Source of the DNA: Actinoplanes utahensis
Lineage (GTDB): Bacteria; Actinomycetota; Actinomycetes; Mycobacteriales; Micromonosporaceae
Direction: 5' to 3'
Assembly (NCBI RefSeq): GCF_016862455.1
Contig: NZ_BOMZ01000035.1
Coordinates: 96,089-160,088, forward strand
DNA length: 64,000 nt
Shown: one piece after another, positions 42,478 through 51,797 of the stretch
Position numbering within the stretch: the first letter of the stretch is position 1
How the letters are laid out: each line of letters opens with the position of its first letter
The notes under the pieces: model-generated
Told to the model about the DNA's origin: nothing
Seen by the model: the letters and a program-made list of their open reading frames with translations, nothing else
The model's database searches: none
Position numbers and translations under genes: made by a program

Positions 42478-42491
42478 AGGAGGTGACGGCA
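42478..42491 (+). promoter_or_regulatory. Exceptionally strong ribosome-binding site
   Basis: AGGAGGTGAC pairs with the whole anti-Shine-Dalgarno of 16S rRNA. Its spacing favours GTG 42492 over GTG 42483, which lies inside the element, and fixes the start of the FtsK-like gene. Confidence 0.75.
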
Positions 42492-45089
42492 GTGGCGGAT
42501 TCGACTCTGCGGGTCCGGCAGGCCGCTGCTTTGCACCGGCAGGCGGTGGCGACGGCGGATGCGGCCGCTGTCGCTTTGGAGGCGTTCGCGCCGGCCGCTG
42601 CCGACCCTCGCGAGCAGCATCGTCTCGCCGACCGGTTGCGGGCTGCGGCAGCCCAGTTGGCGCCCGGCTGGCTTGGTGCGACCCTCGACGCTTTGTCGCC
42701 GGTCGCGCCGCTCGGTGGCACGGTGCCGCCGCGGTTCGTCCGGGTGGGTTTGGCGCAGCCGCTCGACGACGTGCGGTTCCCGGCGGTGGTGCCGCTGCTC
42801 GGCGCCGGCCATCTGACAGTCGACGCGACGGCGACCGATCGGCGGGTGTTCGGTCTGCTGCGGTCGCTGCTGCTGCGGCTGCTGGCGGCTTCCCCGCCGG
42901 GGACGCTGCTGGTGCGGGCGGTGGACGGGGTGGGCGGCGGCGCGGTGTTCGCGCCGTTCGAGGAGCTGGCCGACGCCGGGCTGATGTCGCCGCCGGCCAC
43001 CGATCGGCAGGGCCTGCGTGACGTGCTGTCCGAGGCGGAGAAATGGCTGCGCCCGGCGCGGGCGGGGACGAGTTCGGGCCGGCGGGCCCAGCGTGACCGC
43101 AGCCTGCTCGTGGTGATCGCCAGCCTGCCGGAGATGACCGAGGGCGAAGAGTTGCGGCGGATCGCCGCGCTGGCCCAGCAGGGCCCGGATTCGGGCCTGC
43201 ATCTGATCGTGGCCGGCTGGCCGCCGCCTCCGCTGACCGCGGAGACGACCCAGGCGCCGCTGCCGCGGACGACCGCCCTGTCGGTGCGAAACCCGTACGC
43301 GATCGTCGGCGACCCGCCAGGTGGCACGTTCGGTGCGGCGCCGGAGACGATGTGGCTGAACGCGCCGGTCTTCCTCGACGAGGATCCGCCGCCGCACCTG
43401 ATCGACGCGGTCTGCCGGGAGCTGGCCGCCGACTCCGCCGAGGCGTCCCGGGTCACGCTGGCCGATCTGCTGCCCGAGCCGGCCGAGGAGCTGTGGTCGC
43501 AGGACGCGGCGGCCGGGGTGGAGACCGTGGTGGGGCATCACGGTGATGTGCCTCTGGTGCTGCGGTTCAACGACCTGACCCCGCACTGGATGTTGGGCGG
43601 GCGGTCCGGCGGCGGCAAGACCGCCTTCCTGATCAACGTGCTGTACGGGCTGGGCGCCCGCTACGGTCCTGATCAGCTGGCCCTCTACCTGCTGGACTTC
43701 AAGGAGGGCGTGTCGTTCGCCGAGTTCGTCCCGACTCAGCGGGACCGGACGTGGCTGCCGCATGCGCGGGCCGTCGGCGTCGAGTCCGACCGGGAGTACG
43801 GTCTGGCCGTCCTGCGTGAGCTCGATGCCGAGATGGGCCGCCGTTCGCTGGCGTACAAGCGGGCCGGTGTGTCGCGTTTCGCCGATCTGCGGGCGGTCGC
43901 GGCCGAGGAGGGGCGGGACAGTCCGCTGCCCCGCGTCCTGTGCGTGATCGACGAGTTCCAGGTGCTGCTCGCCGGCAACGATCCGATGGCCGCCGAGGCG
44001 GTGGCGCTGCTGGAGTCGCTGGCACGCAAGGGCCGGTCGTACGGTATCCACCTGGTCCTGGCCAGTCAGACCGTGCTCGGCGTGGAGGCGCTCTACGCGA
44101 AACGGGATTCGATCTTCGGCCAGTTCCCGGTGCGGATCGCGCTGCCCGGCGGCGGTGACGTGCTGGAGCCCACCAACGATTCGGCAGCCGGCCTGCCGAT
44201 CGGCAGTGCGGTGGTGAACACGGCGGGCGGTCTGGGCGGGCCGCGCGGGGCGACCCGCGGGCACGAGCGGGTGGTCCGGTTCCCCGACCCGCACGCCGAC
44301 CAGACGCTGCTGAGCGACCTGCGGCACCGGCTGTGGGGCGCCCGCGACCCGGAGGCGCAGCAGCCGCTGGTCTTCGCCGGTTACGCGGAGCAGCATCTGG
44401 CCGACGACCCGACCTATCGGGCGGCCCTGGCGGGCCGGTTGGGCCGGCCGGCCGCGCTGGTGGGCCGGGTGATCGACGTGGCGCTGTCGACGGCGACCTT
44501 CCCGCTCGACTCGTCGCCCGGCCGGCACCTGGCGATCCTGGGCTCGCAGCCGGTCGGCGCCGAGGTGCTGGACGCGGCGGCCCGGAGCTTGGCGGCCTGC
44601 CACGCGCCACGGACGGCCCGGTTCGTGATCGCCTCACTGGTCGCCGAGGGCGACGCGGTGGCGGCCGCGCTGGCCGCCGAGATCGGGCGCCGGCAGGACG
44701 TGGAGCTCGTCGACGCCGCCGGGCTGGCCGCTGAGCTGGATCCGGAGCGGCCCGGCTACCGGGTGGTGTTCGGGATGGACGCGGCCCCGGCGGGCACGCT
44801 GACCGGTCTGCGGCAGCTGCTGCGCGACGGTCCGGGCCGTGGGGCGCACCTGCTGTCCTGGTGGCGTGGCGTGCGCCGGTTCAGCGAGGAGATCGGCGGC
44901 AGCATGGGCCGGGAGGATGTCGCCGGCCTGATGTTCCTGAACGTGCCGCAGTCCGACGTGTCGCTGATGCTGGGCCGGCCGGTGGACTGGCAGCCCCGGG
45001 CGAACCGGGCGCTGCTGCACGACCGGCACACCGACCGCACCGTGACGGTGGTGCCCTTTGTCGATCCCGCGGAGCGTGACGAGCCGTGA
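42492..45089 (+). CDS. FtsK/EccC-like ATPase without membrane domain
   Basis: This is an 865-aa protein with an N-terminal coiled-coil region and three FtsK/EccC-like modules. The first (about residues 100-330) is degenerate. The central one is intact: Walker A GGRSGGGKT (369-377), LYLLDFKEGVSFAEF, Walker B VLCVIDEFQVLLAG and the HLVLASQ sensor strand. The third (from HLAILGSQPVGAE) lacks the GK(S/T) of a P-loop. No transmembrane helix; the overlapping next gene encodes three. EccC and coupling proteins pump substrates; this may do so for the toxin and WXG protein of the divergent operon. Confidence 0.75.
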   Translation: MADSTLRVRQAAALHRQAVATADAAAVALEAFAPAAADPREQHRLADRLRAAAAQLAPGWLGATLDALSPVAPLGGTVPPRFVRVGLAQPLDDVRFPAVVPLLGAGHLTVDATATDRRVFGLLRSLLLRLLAASPPGTLLVRAVDGVGGGAVFAPFEELADAGLMSPPATDRQGLRDVLSEAEKWLRPARAGTSSGRRAQRDRSLLVVIASLPEMTEGEELRRIAALAQQGPDSGLHLIVAGWPPPPLTAETTQAPLPRTTALSVRNPYAIVGDPPGGTFGAAPETMWLNAPVFLDEDPPPHLIDAVCRELAADSAEASRVTLADLLPEPAEELWSQDAAAGVETVVGHHGDVPLVLRFNDLTPHWMLGGRSGGGKTAFLINVLYGLGARYGPDQLALYLLDFKEGVSFAEFVPTQRDRTWLPHARAVGVESDREYGLAVLRELDAEMGRRSLAYKRAGVSRFADLRAVAAEEGRDSPLPRVLCVIDEFQVLLAGNDPMAAEAVALLESLARKGRSYGIHLVLASQTVLGVEALYAKRDSIFGQFPVRIALPGGGDVLEPTNDSAAGLPIGSAVVNTAGGLGGPRGATRGHERVVRFPDPHADQTLLSDLRHRLWGARDPEAQQPLVFAGYAEQHLADDPTYRAALAGRLGRPAALVGRVIDVALSTATFPLDSSPGRHLAILGSQPVGAEVLDAAARSLAACHAPRTARFVIASLVAEGDAVAAALAAEIGRRQDVELVDAAGLAAELDPERPGYRVVFGMDAAPAGTLTGLRQLLRDGPGRGAHLLSWWRGVRRFSEEIGGSMGREDVAGLMFLNVPQSDVSLMLGRPVDWQPRANRALLHDRHTDRTVTVVPFVDPAERDEP

Positions 45090-45769
45090 CCGAGCAGGCC
45101 GAACACCATGGAGTCATCCCGGGGCAGGGCGGACCGCCGGCGCCGGGACCGTGGGACGACTATCTGGCCGCCGCGCAGCAGTTGGACGCGGTGCGCCGGG
45201 CGGCGAGCATGATGGCGGGCGAGCATGCGGCGACGGTGGCGTCCGCCCGGCAGGAGCTCTCCTCGGTACGGGCCCGGCTCTCCCCGCAGCGGGCGAGGCT
45301 GACCCGCGACTTCCGGGTCCCGGAGAGCGAACTGCTGCCGCAGCCGGCCGATCAGGCCGTCGCGATGGAGCGGGTCGCCGGTGGGCCGCCTGCCGTGCTG
45401 GCGGCGCTGCGGGAGGCCAGGGCCACCGCGGACGCCGCGGACGCCGCCTTCATCGGGCCCGGTCCGGGCGGACCGAATCGGCCGGTGACGCGCAACCTGG
45501 TGGTGTACGGGCCGTTCGCGATCGCGGTGCTGCTGGTGCAGGTGCTGCTGTTCCTGGTGGCGGAGCCGGGTTCGACGTCGAATCTGATGCTGCTCTGCGG
45601 GCTCGGCATGCCTCTGCTGGCGTTCGGGCTGGGCTGGGCGACGATCGGGTTCGTCTACGGCGACGAGGACGCGAAGGCGGACCGTACCCCGGTGGCGGGC
45701 CTCATCGTCTGCCTGACGCCGGTCCTTCTCACTTGCGCGTGGACCGGCCTGGAGAAACTTCTCAGCTGA
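45086..45769 (+). CDS. Three-helix membrane partner of FtsK-like ATPase
   Basis: This is a 227-aa protein. The first ~125 residues are helical and probably coiled (YLAAAQQLDAVRRAASMMAGEH, SARQELSSVRARLSP), followed by three helices (LVVYGPFAIAVLLVQVLLFLV, LLCGLGMPLLAFGLGWATIGFVY, PVAGLIVCLTPVLLTCAW). GTG 45086 overlaps the ATPase stop (GTGA). Together the two would make up the parts of a membrane-bound EccC split in two genes. No named family recognised. Confidence 0.65.
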   Translation: MTEQAEHHGVIPGQGGPPAPGPWDDYLAAAQQLDAVRRAASMMAGEHAATVASARQELSSVRARLSPQRARLTRDFRVPESELLPQPADQAVAMERVAGGPPAVLAALREARATADAADAAFIGPGPGGPNRPVTRNLVVYGPFAIAVLLVQVLLFLVAEPGSTSNLMLLCGLGMPLLAFGLGWATIGFVYGDEDAKADRTPVAGLIVCLTPVLLTCAWTGLEKLLS

Positions 45770-45779
45770 GGGAGACCCG

Positions 45780-46040
45780 ATGGCGAACGTCGAAGAGGTC
45801 AAGGTCAACGTGGCGGCCACGGTGGACGGCGCCCAGCGCACCATCGCCGGGATCCAGGCCGCCGCCAACGAGCTCGATCAGGCGCTGGCGCGGATGCGGG
45901 TGACGGCGGTGGGTTCGTTCCATCCGGCGGCGGCCGCCGCGATCGCGCATCTGGAGCAGGCGCGGACCCGGTTGGACGAGGCGGTGCAGCTCACTCATGC
46001 GGCTGTCGACTCGGCGAACCAGTTCCGCAGCATGATCTGA
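45780..46040 (+). CDS. Small helical protein, ESX-like without WxG
   Basis: This is an 86-aa protein with the length and helical character of WXG100 proteins (VEEVKVNVAATVDGAQRTI, IQAAANELDQALARMR, AAIAHLEQARTRLDEAVQL), but its turn reads GSFHPAA rather than WxG. GGGAG precedes ATG 45780. Third gene of the FtsK-like operon. It may pair with the WXG-like protein at 41455 as an Esx-type heterodimer; inference only. Confidence 0.6.
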   Translation: MANVEEVKVNVAATVDGAQRTIAGIQAAANELDQALARMRVTAVGSFHPAAAAAIAHLEQARTRLDEAVQLTHAAVDSANQFRSMI

Positions 46041-46108
46041 AAAAGCTCCGGCCGGCTGTCGGTGCCGTCTCGCAGCTCGCGGGACAGCACCGGCAGCCGG
46101 CCGGAGCT
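46040..46108. terminator. Large bidirectional terminator
   Basis: A perfect 15-bp stem (46044-46058 with 46094-46108) encloses a second pairing (CGGTGC with GCACCG). AAAAA at 46040-46044 gives a U-run after the stem for folE transcripts from the right. It separates the convergent folE and secretion-block operons and marks the right edge of the 15-kb block. Confidence 0.85.
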
Positions 46109-46113
46109 GACGT

Positions 46114-46779
46114 CTAGCGGGCGTTTATCAACGCCATCGCCTCGGCGCGGACCTTCCCGTCGGTCTGGAAGCCGCCGCGGACGGCGGAGGTGACCGTGCG
46201 GGCGCCGGCCTTGCGGATGCCGCGCATCTCCATGCAGAGGTGCTCGCACTCCAGGACGACTATCGCGCCGCGGGCGCCGAGCTGCGCCATCAGCAGGTCG
46301 GCGATCTGTGAGGTGAGCCGCTCCTGGACCTGCGGGCGGCGGGCGAAGACCTCGACGAGCCGGGCCAGTTTCGACAGGCCGGTGATGCGCCCGTCGGTGC
46401 CGGGGATGTAGCCGATGTGCGCCACGCCCTTGAACGGCAGCAGGTGGTGCTCGCACATGCTCTGCAACTCGATGTCGCGGACCAGGACGAGTTCCTCGTG
46501 GTCGGCTTCGAAGCTGGTGGTGAGCACGGTGGCCGGGTCGACGCGAAGGCCGGCGAACAGCTCCGCGTAGGCCCGTGCGACCCGGGCCGGGGTGCGGACC
46601 AGGCCGTCGCGGTCCGGGTCCTCGCCGACGGCGATGAGGATCTCCCGGACCGCTTTCTCGATCCGCCCGAGGTCGACGGCCTGCTCGACCGGGGTACCGG
46701 TGAGCTTGCCGTCGACCAGCCGGGCGGCGAGGTAGTCGAGTTCGTCTGACTTACTGATTGAAGTTGCTGCCTTCCGCAC
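46114..46779 (-). CDS. folE: GTP cyclohydrolase I
   Basis: This is an approximately 221-aa enzyme that opens GTP to dihydroneopterin triphosphate, the first step of folate synthesis. [17 protein letters not shown], the zinc and active-site segment [47 protein letters not shown] and [10 protein letters not shown] are diagnostic. The start is uncertain: GTG 46779 is the nearest usable codon, inside the ftsH 3' end (29-bp overlap), without a Shine-Dalgarno. folP, folB and folK, normally next, are 15 kb away on the same strand. Confidence 0.93.
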   Translation of the reverse strand: MRKAATSISKSDELDYLAARLVDGKLTGTPVEQAVDLGRIEKAVREILIAVGEDPDRDGLVRTPARVARAYAELFAGLRVDPATVLTTSFEADHEELVLVRDIELQSMCEHHLLPFKGVAHIGYIPGTDGRITGLSKLARLVEVFARRPQVQERLTSQIADLLMAQLGARGAIVVLECEHLCMEMRGIRKAGARTVTSAVRGGFQTDGKVRAEAMALINAR

Positions 46780-48796
46780 CGTTCGCGTTCGGGTTGTGCC
46801 CGACCGCGATCTGCCCGTCCGCCTCGGCCTGCGCCTTGAGCTTGTCACGCTCGGCGGGGGTGAGGACCGGCGGCGCCTCGGAGGGGAGCCGCTTGCCGAA
46901 GCCGTTGAAAGGCGACATCGGCGGGCGCTTGGCCACCCGGGCGCAGATCCGGTTCATGTCGTCCTGAGTGATGGTCTCCTTCTCCATCAACTCAAGCACC
47001 ATGTTGTCGAGCACGTCGCGGTATTCGACGAGGATCTCCCACGCTTCGTCGTGGGCGAGCTCGATCAGCGCGCGGACCTCGGCGTCGATGTCGGCGGCGA
47101 CGGCGTCCGAGTACGACTTCTCGTGCCCCATGCTGCGGCCCATGAACGGCTCGTCACCGGTGCTGCCGTACTTCACGGCGCCCAGCTTGGAGCTCATGCC
47201 GTACTGCGTGACCATGGCCTTGGCCAGGCCGGTCGCCTTCTCGATGTCGTTGCCGGCGCCGGTGGTGGGCTCGTGGAAGACGAGCTCCTCGGCGGCCCGG
47301 CCACCCAGCGCGTACGCCAAGGTGTCGATCATCTCGGCGCGGGTCTGGGTGTACTTGTCCTCGGTCGGCAGCACCAGCGTGTGGCCCAGCGATCGGCCAC
47401 GCGGCAGGATCGTCACCTTGTGCACCGGGGCGGAGTGCGGCAGGGCGTAGGCGACCAGCGCGTGTCCACCCTCGTGGTACGCGGTGATCTTCTTTTCCTT
47501 GTCGCTCATCGCCCGGGTCTTGCGCTCCGGGCCGGCGATGACCCGGTCGATCGCCTCTTCGAGGAACTCGTTGGAGATCGCGCGCTTCTCGTTACGCGCG
47601 GTCAGCAGCGCGGCCTCGTTGATCACGTTGGCCAGGTCGGCGCCGGAGAAGCCGGGCGTGCGGCGGGCCACCGAGTCGAGGTCGACGTCGGGCGTGAACG
47701 GCTTGCCCTTGGCGTGCACCCGCAGGATCGCCTTGCGGCCTTCCATGTCCGGGTTGTCCACCGGGATCTGCCGGTCGAAACGGCCCGGGCGCAGCAGCGC
47801 CGGGTCGAGGATGTCGGGCCGGTTGGTGGCCGCGATCAGGATCACGCCGCCCTTGGTGTCGAAGCCGTCCATCTCGACGAGCAGCTGGTTGAGCGTCTGC
47901 TCGCGCTCGTCGTGGCCACCGCCCATGCCGGCGCCACGGTGCCGGCCGACCGCGTCGATCTCGTCGACGAAGACGATCGCCGGAGCGTTCGACTTGGCCT
48001 GCTCGAAGAGGTCGCGGACCCGGCTGGCGCCGACACCGACGAACATCTCGACGAAGTCGGAACCGGAGATGGAGTAGAACGGCACCCCGGCCTCGCCGGC
48101 GACGGCGCGGGCCAGCAGCGTCTTGCCGGTACCCGGAGAGCCGAAGAGCAGGACACCCTTCGGGATCTTCGCGCCGAGCGCCTGGTACTTGGTCGGGTTC
48201 TGCAGGAAGTCCTTGATCTCCTGGAGCTCCTCGACCGCCTCGTCCGAGCCCGCCACGTCGGCGAACGTCGTCTTCGGCGTGTCCTTGGTGATCATCTTCG
48301 CCTTGGACTTGCCGAAGTTGAGCACCCGCGACCCGCCACCCTGCATCTGCGACATGAACAGCAGCAGGAGGACCACGAGGATCGCGATCGGCAGCAGGTT
48401 GATCAGGATGCTCAGCAGGATGTTGTCACCGGAGACGGTGGCATCGACCGTGCCGGAGATCCGGTTCTGCTTCTTGGCCTGGTCGACCTGAGCCCAGATC
48501 TCATCGGTGAGCTCGTACGGGTACTGGGTCTCGATCTGTTTGGTCGCCTTGTTGTCACCGAACTGCTCGGCGTTCGCGAGATCGATCTGGAGCGTCTGCT
48601 CCTTGTCCTTCTGGACGACCTTCTCGATACCGGGCTGGTTCAGACGGTCAAGCGCGAGTGAAGTGTCTACCCTCTGGTAGCTCGGACCACTGGTGAAGAC
48701 TGAGCTCAGCGCGACTACGCCGATGATCACCAGAATGATCCAGACCACCGGGCGGCGGAAGAAACGCGTACGTTCCATACTGTTGTCGGGCGCCAA
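46751..48796 (-). CDS. ftsH: ATP-dependent zinc metalloprotease FtsH
   Basis: This is a 681-aa membrane AAA protease: a helix near the N-terminus ([18 protein letters not shown]), an extracytoplasmic segment, a second helix ([22 protein letters not shown]), AAA with Walker A GSPGTGKT, Walker [12 protein letters not shown], and zinc site HEGGH. The C-terminal tail is Asn-rich. TTG 48796 was chosen because AGGAGGG lies nine bases upstream; ATG 48778 has no Shine-Dalgarno. It degrades membrane and regulatory proteins. Confidence 0.97.
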   Translation of the reverse strand: MAPDNSMERTRFFRRPVVWIILVIIGVVALSSVFTSGPSYQRVDTSLALDRLNQPGIEKVVQKDKEQTLQIDLANAEQFGDNKATKQIETQYPYELTDEIWAQVDQAKKQNRISGTVDATVSGDNILLSILINLLPIAILVVLLLLFMSQMQGGGSRVLNFGKSKAKMITKDTPKTTFADVAGSDEAVEELQEIKDFLQNPTKYQALGAKIPKGVLLFGSPGTGKTLLARAVAGEAGVPFYSISGSDFVEMFVGVGASRVRDLFEQAKSNAPAIVFVDEIDAVGRHRGAGMGGGHDEREQTLNQLLVEMDGFDTKGGVILIAATNRPDILDPALLRPGRFDRQIPVDNPDMEGRKAILRVHAKGKPFTPDVDLDSVARRTPGFSGADLANVINEAALLTARNEKRAISNEFLEEAIDRVIAGPERKTRAMSDKEKKITAYHEGGHALVAYALPHSAPVHKVTILPRGRSLGHTLVLPTEDKYTQTRAEMIDTLAYALGGRAAEELVFHEPTTGAGNDIEKATGLAKAMVTQYGMSSKLGAVKYGSTGDEPFMGRSMGHEKSYSDAVAADIDAEVRALIELAHDEAWEILVEYRDVLDNMVLELMEKETITQDDMNRICARVAKRPPMSPFNGFGKRLPSEAPPVLTPAERDKLKAQAEADGQIAVGHNPNANGAEGSNFNQ

Positions 48797-49078
48797 GCGC
48801 CCGGACCCTCCTGATCGGCGTCCTGGTCACCTCAACGTCAACCGCCCACCGGCGGCTGCCGGGAACCGTTACCCCCCTTTTCGGGCGATGAACCGGGTCC
48901 CAGCCCCTCCAGCGCTCGTGACACCACGCCATCGGTCACTCGACCGTACACCGTAGGTGCCGCTTACGAACCCGTGAGCCCGCAGGGCGAACTACGCGTA
49001 CGGGCCGTTAAATCTCGGCGGTACAGGTGCAAAAACGCACATAATGAACCAATACTGAGAACACGCTGAGAAAGCGGT
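48797..49078. other. Upstream region of ftsH
   Basis: A 282-bp stretch, AT-richer than its surroundings at 49010-49078. It should hold the ftsH promoter and any terminator of hpt. Only a short GTGC-GTTTTT-GCAC hairpin is seen on the minus strand. No gene recognised. Confidence 0.5.
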
Positions 49079-49654
49079 TCAGCTACGGGCGTACACCTCA
49101 GGCTTGAGAACACCGACGTACGGCACTTCCCGGTACCGCTCGGCGAAGTCCAGGCCGTAACCGACCACGAACTCGTTCGGGATGTCGAAGCCCACGTAAC
49201 GCACCGGAACCTGCACCTTGACCGCGTCCGGCTTGCGGAACAGCGCCACCACCTCGACGCTCGCGGGCCCCCGCGACTCCAGGTACTTCATCAGCCAGGA
49301 GAGGGTCAGTCCGGAATCCACGATGTCCTCGACGACGAGCACGTGCCGGCCGGCGATGTCCCGGTCCAGATCCTTCAGGATCCGCACCACGCCCGAGGAG
49401 GTCGTCCCCTGCCCGTACGACGAGACGGCCATGAACTCCATCTCGGTCGAGGGACCGTGCCGGCCCAGCGAACGGGCGAAATCGGCCATGAACATGACCG
49501 CGCCCTTCAGCACACAGACCAAGAGGATGCCGTCCTCGGCGTCAGCGTGGTCCGCGGACACCTGCTTGGCAAGTTCGTCGATCTTGTCCCGGATCTGTTG
49601 CTCCGAGATGATCACGTGGTCGATGTCGGCGTCGTACCAAGAGCCATCAGCCAT
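49079..49654 (-). CDS. hpt: Hypoxanthine phosphoribosyltransferase
   Basis: This is a 191-aa purine salvage enzyme. The PRPP loop VLVVEDIVDSGLTL, the LLVCVLKGAVMFMADFARSL strand-helix, SSYGQGTTSSG flexible loop and VGYGLDFAERYREVPYVG are all present. ATG 49654. It lies between tilS and ftsH, the common bacterial tilS-hpt-ftsH order. Confidence 0.96.
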   Translation of the reverse strand: MADGSWYDADIDHVIISEQQIRDKIDELAKQVSADHADAEDGILLVCVLKGAVMFMADFARSLGRHGPSTEMEFMAVSSYGQGTTSSGVVRILKDLDRDIAGRHVLVVEDIVDSGLTLSWLMKYLESRGPASVEVVALFRKPDAVKVQVPVRYVGFDIPNEFVVGYGLDFAERYREVPYVGVLKPEVYARS

Positions 49655-49719
49655 GGCACTAAGCCTGCCGCATGGAAGTTACCGTTCGGCGAACGGGGCC
49701 GGATTCCGAACCGGAAAGC

Positions 49720-50694
49720 TCAACTGATAAAGGCCGGATCCACTCGTACGAGGTCATCCGATCGGCGGGCCACCAGGATCCCACCCGGCAGATGAGCCGG
49801 CCCCTGACCCCGCCAACCGGACACCAGGGCCTCCAGCGTTGTCACATGCCCGAAGGCCAGAGCGCCGCCCGGAGCGCCCAGCTCACGCGCCCAACGGTGC
49901 AGCACCCGGCTGCGGATCGCCGGCAACAGCCCGGCCAGCGCCGGCACCGACAGCCCGGCCGCCGAACGGACCGACTCCAGGGCGGCGGCGGACAACTCGT
50001 CCAGGGCCGCGTTGTCGGCGGCCACCAGCGTGGCCGTGCGGGACAGGTTGGCCAGAACACCGGTGCCGAGCGCGTCGACGAGCACCGGCAGGACCGAGGC
50101 ACGGACGCGGGATCGGGCGTACGCCGGATCGGTGTTGTGCGGATCCTCCCAGGGCGCCAGGCCCAGCGCGGCACACGCCTTACGGGTGTCGGCCCGGGCC
50201 ACGTCCAGCAGCGGCCGGCGGAACATCCCACGCCGCCACGGCATCCCGGACAGCCCGCGCGGGCCGCCGCCACGGGCCAGCGCCAGCAGCACCGTCTCCG
50301 CCTGATCGTCCCGGGTGTGGCCGAGCACCACCGCGGACGCCCCGAGCTCCGTGGCAGCCGAGGCGAGAGCCGCGTAACGGGCCGTGCGGGCGGCCGCCTC
50401 GGGACCACCGGGCAGCCCGGCGACCGAGACCGTCTCGATGCGGACCGGGTCGAACCCGGCATCCCGGGCCCACGCGGCCACCGAACGGGCACGCCGCTCG
50501 GAACCCTCCTGCAGACCGTGGTCGACGGTGACCAGCCCCACCCGGCGGCCGGAGAACCGGGCCGCGGAGGCCAGTGCCAGCGAGTCAGCCCCGCCCGAAC
50601 ACGCCACCAGCACCAGGGCGTCCTCGGGCAGATCGGCCAGACCCCGGCGCACCGCCATGCGCACTGCCGCCACCGGCGGCGGGATCTTGGCCAT
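49720..50694 (-). CDS. tilS: tRNA(Ile)-lysidine synthetase
   Basis: This is a 324-aa ATP-dependent enzyme that modifies C34 of tRNA-Ile to lysidine. The N-type ATP-pyrophosphatase loop is VACSGGADSLALA; VDHGLQEGSERRA, VLGHTRDDQAETVLL and the RPLLDVARADTRKAC segment follow. The C-terminal region is shorter than in E. coli TilS, as usual in actinobacteria. Starts 2 bp after the metalloprotease stop. Confidence 0.96.
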   Translation of the reverse strand: MAKIPPPVAAVRMAVRRGLADLPEDALVLVACSGGADSLALASAARFSGRRVGLVTVDHGLQEGSERRARSVAAWARDAGFDPVRIETVSVAGLPGGPEAAARTARYAALASAATELGASAVVLGHTRDDQAETVLLALARGGGPRGLSGMPWRRGMFRRPLLDVARADTRKACAALGLAPWEDPHNTDPAYARSRVRASVLPVLVDALGTGVLANLSRTATLVAADNAALDELSAAALESVRSAAGLSVPALAGLLPAIRSRVLHRWARELGAPGGALAFGHVTTLEALVSGWRGQGPAHLPGGILVARRSDDLVRVDPAFIS

Positions 50695-50696
50695 GG

Positions 50697-51737
50697 TCAG
50701 TGGTGCACCCTCGTCACCCAGGCGTCCGGGTCACCGAGCTCGTCCAGGCGCGGCAGGGTCAGCGGAGACTCGAAGATCTTGTTGAAGCCGTCCATGCCGA
50801 CCCGCTCGTGCACGCCGTGGACGAACTTGCGGCCCTCCGCGTACTGCCGCATCTTGACCTCGATGCCGAGAACCCGGCGCACCGCCTTCTCCAGCGGGTT
50901 ACCGCCCTCGCGGCGCCGGTTGAACTTGGCCCGGATCGACTCGACCGACGGGATCACCTCGGGGCCGACCCCGTCCATCACGAACTCGGCGTGCCCCTCG
51001 AGCAGGGTCATCAGGGCGGTCAGCCGGTCCAGCACGGCACGCTGGGCGGGCGTCTGCACGATGTCCAGCACCGAGACGCGGCTCTCCTCGTCACGCAGAG
51101 CGTCGGACAGCGTCGCCACCCCGCGGCGCAGCCGCTCCAGAACGTGCTCCCCACCCTGCGAGGCGTCGACGAACGCCTGCACCTCACCGAGGAAATAGCC
51201 GCGCATCCAGGGGACGGCGGTGAACTGGGTGCGGTGGGTCACCTCGTGCAGGCAGACCCAGAGCCGGAAATCCCGCGGGTCGGCATCGATCTTGCGCTCG
51301 ACCTCGACGATGTTCGGCGCGTTCAGCAGCAGCTGTCCGGGCTCGCTGGAGAACACCTCGTACTGCCCCAGGACACGGCCGGAGAGATAAGCCAGCACCG
51401 TGCCGGCCTGCACCCCGGTCACCCGGGAGCCGATCGCGTCGGCCCACGGGCTCGGCTCCTTGTCACCGGAGAGCCGGGACACCAGCGGGCCGATGACGCG
51501 CTGCAGACCGGCGATGTTCACCTTCGCCCAGTCGCGGCGGTCGACGACACGGACCGGTGGCACCTCCACCTGCGAACTCAAGCCGGTGTAGGCGGCCACG
51601 TGCCCGGCCGCCTCATCGGTCAGCGCCCGCAACTCGGAGACCACCTGGGTGGCCTCCTCGTAGGTCACCGCGGGCCCCGATTTCGACAGCGCGCCCGCGG
51701 TCGCGGCGGCCAGATCCCAGTCAACGAACTGCGCCAT
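50697..51737 (-). CDS. Zinc-dependent metalloprotease (Zincin_2-like)
   Basis: This is a 346-aa protein of the actinobacterial family sometimes annotated as coenzyme F420 biosynthesis associated. HEVTHRTQF is the HExxH zinc site; a downstream Glu in LLEGHAEFVMDGVG may complete it. Other conserved parts: VDRRDWAKVNIAGLQRVI and VLGIEVKMRQYAEGRKFV. No signal peptide, so cytoplasmic. ATG 51737 begins the conserved MAQFVDWDLA. It sits between dacB and tilS as Rv3626c does. Substrate unknown. Confidence 0.85.
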   Translation of the reverse strand: MAQFVDWDLAAATAGALSKSGPAVTYEEATQVVSELRALTDEAAGHVAAYTGLSSQVEVPPVRVVDRRDWAKVNIAGLQRVIGPLVSRLSGDKEPSPWADAIGSRVTGVQAGTVLAYLSGRVLGQYEVFSSEPGQLLLNAPNIVEVERKIDADPRDFRLWVCLHEVTHRTQFTAVPWMRGYFLGEVQAFVDASQGGEHVLERLRRGVATLSDALRDEESRVSVLDIVQTPAQRAVLDRLTALMTLLEGHAEFVMDGVGPEVIPSVESIRAKFNRRREGGNPLEKAVRRVLGIEVKMRQYAEGRKFVHGVHERVGMDGFNKIFESPLTLPRLDELGDPDAWVTRVHH

Positions 51738-51797
51738 GCAGCCCACCGTACCCGCGCGGCTCCAGCCCACACTCAGGTGAAACCCCGGAGTGCGGGC

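Noticed and set aside
30980..46108. Integrative conjugative element
   Set aside because: No integrase, relaxase, coupling protein, replication gene, tRNA target or flanking direct repeats seen; kept only as a type IV-like block.
46796..48661. Long open frame antisense to ftsH
   Set aside because: Same cause; ftsH on the other strand has every family motif.
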